Assembly: GCA_937926265.1 (NCBI GenBank)
Contig: CALAZS010000173.1
Location: forward strand, 1 to 21,294
Direction: 5' to 3'
Origin: an uncultured Gammaproteobacteria bacterium
GTDB lineage: Bacteria; Pseudomonadota; Gammaproteobacteria; Chromatiales; Chromatiaceae
DNA length: 21,294 bases
Shown here one piece after another: positions 1 through 6,660 of this stretch. The notes under the pieces are model-generated. The model saw nothing but the letters and a program-made list of their open reading frames with translations. It did no database searches and had not been told where the DNA came from. The stretch's first letter is position 1; each line of letters opens with the position of its first letter. Both the position numbers and the translations under genes were made by a program.

Positions 1-138
1 GTGCCTGCGAGCTTTTCGCTTCGACTGAAGATTATGAAAACGTGAATCGACATGCTTGCGTCTATCCCAGAAATAAATTCCTGCTACGAAAGCAACCCCA
101 AGTATAAACAATAAAATTCGTAATTCTGTACTGTCCAT
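1..138 (-). CDS. zipA: Cell division protein ZipA, N-terminal fragment (runs off window)
   Basis: This is the first 46 codons of a gene that continues beyond the left edge; translation begins MDSTELRILLFILG. A short periplasmic N-terminus leads into one hydrophobic segment (about residues 7-24, ending in YFW) and then a very basic cytoplasmic stretch (DRRKH, SKRKARR). That is the layout of ZipA, the inner-membrane anchor that tethers FtsZ to the membrane in gammaproteobacteria. The start codon lies 3 bases after the smc stop codon, and smc-zipA (usually followed by ligA) is a well-known gammaproteobacterial order. No clear Shine-Dalgarno (SD) sequence is visible, so translational coupling to smc is likely. 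The FtsZ-binding C-terminal domain is outside the window, so the call rests on the N-terminal anchor and the context. Confidence 0.88.
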   Translation of the reverse strand, partial: MDSTELRILLFILGVAFVAGIYFWDRRKHVDSRFHNLQSKRKARRH

Positions 139-141
139 TTT

Positions 142-3100
142 TTAAACTACGGCTAATTTTGCGGCTTCATCAATATCTACAGATACCAGCCTGGAAACCC
201 CTGGTTCATGCATGGTAACACCCATCAGCTGGTTGGCTATTTCCATTGTCACCTTGTTGTGTGTAATAAATACAAACTGAACCTTTTCAGACATTTCCTT
301 AACCATCGCACAGAAACGTCCAACGTTGGCATCATCAAGTGGTGCGTCAACCTCATCCAGCATACAGAATGGCGCCGGATTAATCTGGAAAATCGAGAAT
401 ACCAGGGCTACAGCGGTCAGTGCTTTTTCACCACCGGAAAGCAGGTGGATGCTGGAATTTCTTTTACCGGGCGGTCTCGCCATGATTGAGACACCGGCGT
501 CAAGCACATCCTCACCGGTTAACTGCAGGTAGGCATGGCCACCTCCAAATAATTTCGGAAACAGCTCTTTCAGGCCGGAATCGACGGTGTCGTATGTTTC
601 TTTGAATCGGGTTCGGGTCTCACGGTCAATTTTCTTGATCGCATTTTCGAGCGTTTCAAGTGATGCTGAGATGTCTTCATTTTGTTTATCAAGATAAACC
701 ATGCGCTCAGACTGTTCCTTGAACTCATCAATTGCAGCAAGGTTAATCGGACCGAGCCTGGTAATACGTCGTTCAAGTGCTTCGACCTGTTCCTGCCATT
801 CAGGCGCATTGGCATTTTCAGGCAGATTTTCAAGTAACTGTTGCGGCTGGTTACCTGATTCACTGATTTGTTCCTTGATATTTTGATGCCTGACTACGGT
901 TTCCTGGCGATGCATCTTACTTTGGGTAATGCGGTCACGTTGTTGCTGTACTTTGGACTCAACCGACATACGTCCCTGTTCAAGCTCACGCACCGCGTGA
1001 TCAATATCTGCCAGTTTCTGACGGGCGGCGGAAAGCTGTTCTTCGACGGCCAGACGTTTTTCAAGGTTGGCTTCAAGTTCCTTTTGCTGTTCAACCAAAG
1101 GTTCTTCTGACTGGTTCAGGGAATCTGATAAACGGTCGCGCCTTTCCTGTAAATGCTGCAACTGGCCGGACATTCTTGACAGGTTTTGCTGCAACGCATT
1201 GACTGAACTCTTCATCGATTCAATACGCAGCTCTGCTTCATGCAATCGGTGTTTTTCGTTACCAGCCTTGTCCCTGGCTTCCTGAAGATTTGCACGTAGT
1301 TGATCGCGTTTCTGAACAAGTTGTTCGCGGCGTTCTCCATGGGTTTCCATTTCGTGCAGAGCCTGGTGCAGGCGGTCACGCGATTCTTCACTCAGCTGTT
1401 TGCCTGATGAAATCTGTTGTTCTATCTCTTCGCGTTCCGATACCAACGCGGCGATACGGTTATTGATGTTATCAACCCTGGCCTGCCTGCTGGCCACATG
1501 ACCTCGCCAGTCACCAAGATGCCGGGTGAGTTCATTCAGTTGTTTTTGCTGCTGTTCACGATTTTGTTCCGCCTCGCGTACATTTTCACGACTGATCTGA
1601 ATCTGCTGTTCAATTTCATCAATCGAAGATGCCGTTCGGGTAATTTCATCACGCAGACGGTTAATTTCTTCTTCCCTTGCCAGCATGCCACCTTGTTCAT
1701 CCGCCACACGGTTAATTCTGATCCAGGAGCGGCTAACCCAGACGCCATCAGAAGTAATCAGAGACTGATGCGGTTCGAGCCGGGAACGTTTTGCCAATGC
1801 ATCAGAGAGCGAATCGACAGTACTGACATGCAACAGCAAAGAGGACAGATCAAAATCTGTCTGCACATGCTGCAGAAGACTGTTTTCTGGATAACTGCCC
1901 TGATAAGGCGTGACGGAACCATCAAACAATGCCAACTGGCCTTTTTCAAAACTGCTAATGGCATCTGCAGAAAGTTTAAAGTCATCCAGGCAAATCGACT
2001 GCAGGAAAAAAGCCATGACGGTTTCAACTGCCGTCTGCCAGTTTGAATCAACGGTGACTTTTTCAAGCATACGTTCAGCTTCAGCAATGCCATTCTGATC
2101 AAGCCATTGATTTACCGCCTTTTCCTGTTTTCCGAGCGCATCCTGTTGCAGGGCTTCAAGCGAAGACAGCCTGCCTTTAAGGGTTTGTTGCGTGGTCCGT
2201 AATGTATCCAGTTCCTGGGATTTCTCACGTGTGTTCTGACGCGAAAGGTTAATGTCTTCCAACAGGGATTTGAGACCAGTTTCAAGCGTTTCCAGCTCAG
2301 TTTCCGCCGCAGTGATTTTTTCTGAAAACTCTTCAATTTCCTGTTGGAAAACGGTCGGATCAAGCCTGGAGTGTTCTTCCTGGATTTTGGCAAGACGACG
2401 CTGGAACTGTTGTTCCTGCTGTTCGATATGATTGATCTTGGTGCGTTCTATCTGGGCAACCTGCGCAGGTTCAGTAGCCTTGTGATTGAACTCATCCCAC
2501 TCATGCTGCCAGTCATGCATGGATTTCTCAGCCTGCTCCAGATGACCTGAAATATCAGATTCCCGGGCTTTCATGACTTCAAATTCAGGCAGCTCTTTTT
2601 CAAGAAGGTCCTGTAATTCGGTTAAACGGGACTGATCCTGGGTTGAGTGATCCTGGGCCTCCTGCCATGCCTGTTGAACCTGCTCAAGATCAGTTTTCTG
2701 TTGGGAACGGGCATTTTTAGTGTACTGAATGCTTTCTTCAAGCCTGGCTATATCAGCGCCGACTGCATAGAACTGCCCCTGAATCTGGTTAAAAGTATCA
2801 TTTGCTTCATGCTGTGAGTCACGCTGGGTTTCCAGTCCTGCCTCGATTTCACGCTGCTCAGCGATTACCGACTGTAGTTGGGTTTCCAGTTCGGACAGTT
2901 TTCTGTCCCGATCGAGTAACTCTTCATCAAGTGCTTTCAAACGCAATGCCAGCAATTCGGCTTTTTTCTGGCGTTCTTCAGTTTTCAGTGTTTTATATTT
3001 TTCAGCTGTCGCTGCCTGGCGTTCCAGGTGCTGCAGTTGCTTGGCAACTTCTTCACGCAAGTCGGTTAAACGCTCAAGGTTTTCACGCGTGTGTGAAATG

Positions 3101-3648
3101 CGGTTTTCAGTTTCCTTGCGTCTTTCCTTGTACTTGGAGATACCCGCCGCTTCTTCAAGAAATGCCCGGAGCTCTTCGGGTTTGGCTTCGACAAAACGAG
3201 AAATCATGCCCTGTTCAATGATTGAATAGCTGCGCGGCCCCAGGCCGGTACCCAGGAAAATATCAGTGATATCACGACGCCGACACCTTGCACCGTTCAG
3301 AAAGTAGGCAGACTGTCCATCCCGGGTGACTTTCCGGCGAATGGAAATCTGGTTGAATTGGGCAAATTCGCCTTTGACTGTGCCATCTGAATTATCAAAA
3401 ACCAGTTCAATACTGGCCGCGCCGACCGGTTTTCTGGAACTTGATCCATTAAAAATAACATCTGCCATGGACTCGCCACGCAGCATTTTGGCTGAACTTT
3501 CCCCCATTACCCAGCGAACAGCATCGATTACATTGGATTTACCACAACCATTCGGGCCGATAACGCCAACAAGATTACTTGGCAGGACGACGTTGGTGGG
3601 ATCAACAAAGGATTTAAACCCTGAAATTTTTATTTTTTCTAATCGCAT
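142..3648 (-). CDS. smc: Chromosome partition protein SMC
   Basis: SMC is the ATPase core of a condensin that compacts and segregates chromosomes. The 1168 residues show the full layout: Walker A at about 31-38 (GPNGCGKS), a long coiled coil rich in Glu, Gln, Arg and Leu, a hinge at roughly 500-660, a second coiled coil, the ABC signature at about 1070-1075 (LSGGEK) and Walker B at about 1094-1099 (FCMLDE) followed by the D-loop (DAPLDD). The length is normal for bacterial SMC. Most gammaproteobacteria with smc here also have zipA downstream, as this one does; enterics use MukB instead, so the organism is not an enteric. The start codon ATG gives the conserved MRLEKIKISGFKSF N-terminus. It is divergent from queF with a 119-base gap. 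Confidence 0.98.
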   Translation of the reverse strand: MRLEKIKISGFKSFVDPTNVVLPSNLVGVIGPNGCGKSNVIDAVRWVMGESSAKMLRGESMADVIFNGSSSRKPVGAASIELVFDNSDGTVKGEFAQFNQISIRRKVTRDGQSAYFLNGARCRRRDITDIFLGTGLGPRSYSIIEQGMISRFVEAKPEELRAFLEEAAGISKYKERRKETENRISHTRENLERLTDLREEVAKQLQHLERQAATAEKYKTLKTEERQKKAELLALRLKALDEELLDRDRKLSELETQLQSVIAEQREIEAGLETQRDSQHEANDTFNQIQGQFYAVGADIARLEESIQYTKNARSQQKTDLEQVQQAWQEAQDHSTQDQSRLTELQDLLEKELPEFEVMKARESDISGHLEQAEKSMHDWQHEWDEFNHKATEPAQVAQIERTKINHIEQQEQQFQRRLAKIQEEHSRLDPTVFQQEIEEFSEKITAAETELETLETGLKSLLEDINLSRQNTREKSQELDTLRTTQQTLKGRLSSLEALQQDALGKQEKAVNQWLDQNGIAEAERMLEKVTVDSNWQTAVETVMAFFLQSICLDDFKLSADAISSFEKGQLALFDGSVTPYQGSYPENSLLQHVQTDFDLSSLLLHVSTVDSLSDALAKRSRLEPHQSLITSDGVWVSRSWIRINRVADEQGGMLAREEEINRLRDEITRTASSIDEIEQQIQISRENVREAEQNREQQQKQLNELTRHLGDWRGHVASRQARVDNINNRIAALVSEREEIEQQISSGKQLSEESRDRLHQALHEMETHGERREQLVQKRDQLRANLQEARDKAGNEKHRLHEAELRIESMKSSVNALQQNLSRMSGQLQHLQERRDRLSDSLNQSEEPLVEQQKELEANLEKRLAVEEQLSAARQKLADIDHAVRELEQGRMSVESKVQQQRDRITQSKMHRQETVVRHQNIKEQISESGNQPQQLLENLPENANAPEWQEQVEALERRITRLGPINLAAIDEFKEQSERMVYLDKQNEDISASLETLENAIKKIDRETRTRFKETYDTVDSGLKELFPKLFGGGHAYLQLTGEDVLDAGVSIMARPPGKRNSSIHLLSGGEKALTAVALVFSIFQINPAPFCMLDEVDAPLDDANVGRFCAMVKEMSEKVQFVFITHNKVTMEIANQLMGVTMHEPGVSRLVSVDIDEAAKLAVV

Positions 3649-3714
3649 AATCGATCAGACAATAACGTATGCAGACAACTACAGACAAGTAGTATTTGCC
3701 CTAATTTATTGCAA

Positions 3715-3743
3715 TTGGGTAATGCTTGTTTTTATCGCATAAT
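3715..3743 (+). promoter_or_regulatory. Candidate sigma-70 promoter of queF
   Basis: TTGGGT at 3715-3720 and CATAAT at 3738-3743 are separated by exactly 17 bases. The -10 matches consensus at 5 of 6 positions; the -35 only at 3 of 6. The predicted start near 3750 leaves a short leader of about 18 bases containing the GGAG ribosome site at 3758-3761. It is identified by pattern only. Confidence 0.45.
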
Positions 3744-3767
3744 TAGTAAAATTATTTGGAGAAAATC

Positions 3768-4157
3768 ATGCCTAGTGAACCATCAAGAAACCTCGAATGT
3801 TTTGACAATCCCCAGCCTGAGCGCGACTACACAATTCGCATAGAAATGCCGGAATTCACCTGTCTGTGCCCAAAAACCGGCCAGCCTGATTTTGCCGTAC
3901 TTAACCTCGAGTATGTACCTGACAAATTATGCCTGGAACTCAAGGCACTCAAAATGTACATCTGGTCATTTCGTGACGAAGGCGCCTTTCATGAAGCGGT
4001 TACCAATAAAATACTGAATGATTTTGTTGATGCCTGTCAGCCACGTTTCATGAGACTTCACGCTGAATTCAATGTGCGTGGTGGCGTTTATACCAACGTG
4101 ACCGTGGAACATCAGGCTGAAAACTGGCAAAAACCAGAGCCAGTCACTTTGCCCTGA
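3768..4157 (+). CDS. queF: NADPH-dependent 7-cyano-7-deazaguanine reductase, short (unimodular) QueF
   Basis: QueF reduces the nitrile of preQ0 to the amine preQ1, a cytoplasmic step of queuosine tRNA modification. The 129 residues carry the catalytic Cys34 in FTCLCPKTGQPDF, the general acid Asp41, the NADPH-binding family motif ELKALKMY (57-64) and the His75-Glu76 pair in FHE. The length fits the short, single-domain type (as in Bacillus) rather than the two-domain type of about 280 residues found in E. coli. I chose the ATG at 3768 because GGAG lies 7 bases upstream; an in-frame TTG at 3756 would put the ribosome site inside the coding region. Other queuosine genes are not nearby. Confidence 0.96.
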   Translation: MPSEPSRNLECFDNPQPERDYTIRIEMPEFTCLCPKTGQPDFAVLNLEYVPDKLCLELKALKMYIWSFRDEGAFHEAVTNKILNDFVDACQPRFMRLHAEFNVRGGVYTNVTVEHQAENWQKPEPVTLP

Positions 4158-4199
4158 ACCAGTTTCACAGATCTAAAAAAGCATATAGATTAAAATTCA

Positions 4200-5513
4200 A
4201 TGGCGTTCGCTGACTTATTTCTGGGCATTGACCTGGGCACCTCCAGTGTTCGATGCACAGCGATCGATGAAAATGAAGATCAAATTGCAGCAAGTAAAGT
4301 TGACCTGCCGTTGCCGGAAAACCCTGGCAGTGGACAATTCAATCAAAATCCGGATTTATGGTGGCAGGCAACGCTTGACTGTTTGATACAGCTTGGTGAA
4401 AAAACATCGTTACTCCAGGTAAAAGCCATATCGGTAGATGGAACTTCTTCAACAGTATTACTGACTGACAGTAACAACCAGCCAATCTCTACCGCATTGA
4501 TGTATAACGACTCACGCTCAGCATCCATGCTTGAGCTTGTTGAAGACATAGTCCCACAACAGCACCTTAGCCGATCGGCCTCTTCCAGCCTGTTAAAAAG
4601 CCTATGGCTGCTAAACAACACCGGTGAAGTTGAGTCTTTCATCACTCACCAGGCCGACTGGGTACTGGGAAAACTTGCCGGACAAAATGGCATTAGTGAT
4701 GAAAATAACTGTTTGAAACTGGGTTTTGACAGTGTTCACAAGATCTGGCCTGGCTGGATGCAAAAACTGCCATTCAAATTTATCAATAAACTACCTGAAG
4801 TTCATTCAACATCAGAAATTGCAGGCAACGTCAGTGAAACTGTTGCACAACAAACCGGACTGCCAGTTAACACACAGGTTTATTTCGGTACGACCGACAG
4901 CACAGCCTCAACGCTAGCCACCGGAGTAAGCAGGCCAGGACAGGCAGTTACCACTCTTGGCACAACCATGGTTATGAAAACATTAACTACCAGCCCTGTA
5001 GATGAGTTCAGGTATGGTTTATATAGCCACAAATTGCCGGATGAGTTGTGGCTGACAGGCGGCGCATCCAATGCCGGCGGCAATATATTATTGAAACATT
5101 TTTCTATTGATGAAATTAAACAACTCTCAGAACTGATCAATCCAGATAAAGCTACGGGGCTAAACTACTACCCTCTCCCATCTCCGGGGGAAAGGTTTCC
5201 GATTAATGATCCCTATCTGACACCATGCCTGGAGCCCAGACCATCATCAGACGTGATCTTTTTAACTGCCATTTTTGAAGGACTGGCCAAAATTGAAAAA
5301 CTGGCCTATGAAAAAATTGCCGAACTTGGCGGCACCTGGCCAAGTGAAATCATTAGCTCAGGTGGCAAGGCCGCAAAAAACCCGGCTTTTACTGCAATCC
5401 GGCAACGCATTCTGGGTATTCCGGTAAAAACCGCAAATCATACCGAAGCGAGCTATGGATCAGCATTAATTGCAAAACGCGGATGGGAAAAAGCCAAAAA
5501 AAAAGCCGGATAA
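4200..5513 (+). CDS. FGGY-family sugar kinase, D-ribulose kinase (SePSK/XK-1) type
   Basis: This 437-residue ATP-dependent carbohydrate kinase has the FGGY layout: N-terminal phosphate loop GIDLGTSS with Asp11 and Thr14, substrate-side motif SVDGTSST (79-85), probable catalytic base Asp233 in GTTDST, and a C-terminal ATP-binding part with LTGGASNAGG and SSGGKAAKNP. It is shorter than true xylulokinases (about 480-500 residues). The segments YSHKL, GLNYYPLPSPGERFP and LEPRP recall the Synechococcus SePSK / Arabidopsis XK-1 group, which phosphorylates D-ribulose; this is from memory of those sequences. The substrate is therefore probably D-ribulose or a related ketose, but no transporter, isomerase or regulator accompanies it. 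No strong ribosome site precedes the ATG. The Lys-rich C-terminus overlaps a minus-strand terminator. Confidence 0.85.
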   Translation: MAFADLFLGIDLGTSSVRCTAIDENEDQIAASKVDLPLPENPGSGQFNQNPDLWWQATLDCLIQLGEKTSLLQVKAISVDGTSSTVLLTDSNNQPISTALMYNDSRSASMLELVEDIVPQQHLSRSASSSLLKSLWLLNNTGEVESFITHQADWVLGKLAGQNGISDENNCLKLGFDSVHKIWPGWMQKLPFKFINKLPEVHSTSEIAGNVSETVAQQTGLPVNTQVYFGTTDSTASTLATGVSRPGQAVTTLGTTMVMKTLTTSPVDEFRYGLYSHKLPDELWLTGGASNAGGNILLKHFSIDEIKQLSELINPDKATGLNYYPLPSPGERFPINDPYLTPCLEPRPSSDVIFLTAIFEGLAKIEKLAYEKIAELGGTWPSEIISSGGKAAKNPAFTAIRQRILGIPVKTANHTEASYGSALIAKRGWEKAKKKAG

Positions 5514-5552
5514 AAATGACGGGAGGCTAGTCGCCATAAATTTCATCCGGCT
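5496..5552 (-). terminator. Rho-independent terminator (minus strand)
   Basis: Reading the minus strand, AGCCGGAT (5552-5545) pairs perfectly with ATCCGGCT (5511-5504), followed immediately by nine T residues (5504-5496). Inside lies a second stem, ATGGCG (5537-5532) with CGTCAT (5522-5517), containing one G-U pair. It lies about 100 bases beyond the stop of the gene at 5653 and can end the alaC-hom-COG4255 transcript, the candidate sRNA, or both. The plus strand has no T-run after the stem, so it would not work for the kinase gene. Confidence 0.85.
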
Positions 5553-5592
5553 ATTAAATAACACTTATTCCCATGGAAAGATCGCCATGGAA
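5496..5592 (-). ncRNA. Candidate FNR/Anr-activated small RNA, about 97 nt
   Basis: This is inferred from structure, not homology. A perfect FNR-type box at 5627-5640 is followed, 22 bases downstream on the minus strand, by TAATAT at 5599-5604. That is exactly class II spacing (box centred at -41.5) for a start at 5592. The transcript would begin with a hairpin in which two CCAUGG copies pair (5585-5590 with 5571-5576), continue through an AU-rich single-stranded linker (about 5553-5568), and end in a long hairpin followed by nine U residues. The inner loop of the terminal hairpin contains CCUCC. A 5' hairpin, AU-rich linker and U-tailed terminator are typical of Hfq-dependent sRNAs. The last 18 nt are antisense to the 3' end of the sugar-kinase gene. 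The alternative is that only the terminator is real and serves the gene at 5653-6651. Confidence 0.5.
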
Positions 5593-5598
5593 CTAAAA

Positions 5599-5604
5599 AT
5601 ATTA
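5599..5604 (-). promoter_or_regulatory. Candidate -10 element of the FNR-type promoter
   Basis: TAATAT on the minus strand matches the sigma-70 -10 consensus at 4 of 6 positions and sits exactly 22 bases downstream of the FNR box, as in class II FNR promoters. An overlapping TTTAAT two bases upstream matches 5 of 6 and is an alternative. No -35 is needed at such promoters. Confidence 0.4.
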
Positions 5605-5626
5605 AATACCCGTTTAACTGATGTCT

Positions 5627-5640
5627 TTGATAATTATCAA
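5627..5640. promoter_or_regulatory. Perfect FNR/Anr-type binding palindrome
   Basis: TTGATAATTATCAA matches the FNR/Anr consensus TTGAT-N4-ATCAA at all ten specified bases; the palindrome extends one more base on each side (5626-5641). By simple arithmetic, a ten-base match is expected about 0.02 times in 21 kb of random equal-composition DNA, somewhat more in AT-rich DNA. No protein gene starts just downstream on either strand. The minus strand has a well-spaced -10; the plus strand does not. Confidence 0.55.
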
Positions 5641-5652
5641 ATGCATACCGGT

Positions 5653-6651
5653 TTATATTTTTCTTTTGCGCCAGAAGCTTAAAGTACCTCGGAAATCCAG
5701 TGAATAACACGTACCGGAAAAGTCATGAAGCGTCACTTTTTGCAGAGATCTTGATTTAAGCCTTTTAATTGCCAATGACAAAAGCTGGTCAAGGGTTTGC
5801 AGCCGATTAAGAAAATTTTCAGCGGATTTCGTCATGAAACCCGGTAAGAGGGATTCATCTGCAAATATCAACTTTTTAGTTGACTGTGGGTTTTCAAGCA
5901 TTGCATCAACAGATTTATGAAGCGGAGAACCTAGATAATCTGCGATCGATTTTATTAAAAAGTCATCACTGTAAAATGCACAGGAATTTGTGCCTGTTTT
6001 GCCAGGCCAATCAGGCAAGATGCCGGCCCCATTGAACCAGAGCGCATTGAAACCATACTGATCCGCATTATGCATATGCAAAAACATCTGCATTTCATTC
6101 ATGATCGACCGCCATAGCCGTTGGTCATTACCGGTTGGTAAAAATCCCTCGATATGCTGTCCAACAACATCCTGCCAATAAGTCGTTTGAATAGAACCTG
6201 GTGACTTTAACTGACATAACCAACCTCCTTCAGGGCTGATTATCACCTGGGAAATTTCAGCCTGGAAATGTTCTGCAAGCTTGGCTGCAATTTCCTTAAC
6301 GACAGCAGAACTGGCAGTTTGATTCAAGTCTACATCAGCAGGCTTAAGAATTAGCTTATCCCTGTCAGGTAAAAGAGTTACAGGATGAGCTTCAAGCCAG
6401 TAATTTTTCTGGACATTCTGGTTAAGATGTCTTGCCTTGATGGCAGCAGATGGCATGTCGTTTTCGAGATCTATTCCTAATCCGGCAAGTTCAGATAGGA
6501 CATGAGGATAATCAGACGAACAGAGCTCAGAGTCAGCTTTCGAAAAAAAATAATTTATCGAATCAAACTTCAGAGCCTGTTGATTATCTAGCTGTTTAAA
6601 GACTTTCAATAAACCCGGTACGAGACAAAAAAGTTCCGGCTTTTCAGGCAT
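5653..6651 (-). CDS. COG4255 / RpfE-like protein (phosphoglycerate mutase-like, function unknown)
   Basis: This 332-residue protein resembles the COG4255 family, annotated as RpfE-type regulatory protein or cofactor-independent phosphoglycerate mutase-like protein. Family features seen are WLEAHPVTLLPDRDKLIL (85-102), a Trp-rich centre (GGWLCQL, TTYWQDVVGQ), LWRSIMNEMQMFLHMH (179-194) and NALWFNGAG (202-210). The family's biochemical function is unproven as far as I know; the mutase label rests on distant fold similarity, and the metal-ligand and catalytic Ser motifs of true iPGM are not evident. In other proteobacteria the gene often sits near hom, thrC or recJ, which fits hom 9 bases upstream here. 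It probably shares a transcript with hom and alaC ending at the terminator at 5496-5552. Confidence 0.78.
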   Translation of the reverse strand: MPEKPELFCLVPGLLKVFKQLDNQQALKFDSINYFFSKADSELCSSDYPHVLSELAGLGIDLENDMPSAAIKARHLNQNVQKNYWLEAHPVTLLPDRDKLILKPADVDLNQTASSAVVKEIAAKLAEHFQAEISQVIISPEGGWLCQLKSPGSIQTTYWQDVVGQHIEGFLPTGNDQRLWRSIMNEMQMFLHMHNADQYGFNALWFNGAGILPDWPGKTGTNSCAFYSDDFLIKSIADYLGSPLHKSVDAMLENPQSTKKLIFADESLLPGFMTKSAENFLNRLQTLDQLLSLAIKRLKSRSLQKVTLHDFSGTCYSLDFRGTLSFWRKRKI

Positions 6652-6660
6652 GAAAATCTT

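Noticed and set aside
1417..2046. A 209-codon open frame on the plus strand inside smc
   Set aside because: It is antisense to the SMC hinge and coiled-coil coding region, with no family features or start signals. It is a shadow of the real gene.
3649..3767. A preQ1 riboswitch before queF
   Set aside because: The predicted leader is only about 18 bases and has none of the C-rich loop plus A-rich tail arrangement of preQ1-I aptamers.
5571..5590. The two CCATGG copies as a regulator operator for a plus-strand gene
   Set aside because: No credible plus-strand gene starts just downstream; the copies are better explained as the 5' stem of the candidate minus-strand RNA.
5587..5682. A 31-codon plus-strand reading frame (MELKILNTRLT...) between the kinase and the COG4255 gene
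   Set aside because: It has a passable GGAAAG before the ATG, but it contains the FNR-type palindrome, lacks recognisable features and overlaps the 3' end of the COG4255 gene. The minus-strand sRNA reading explains the region better.
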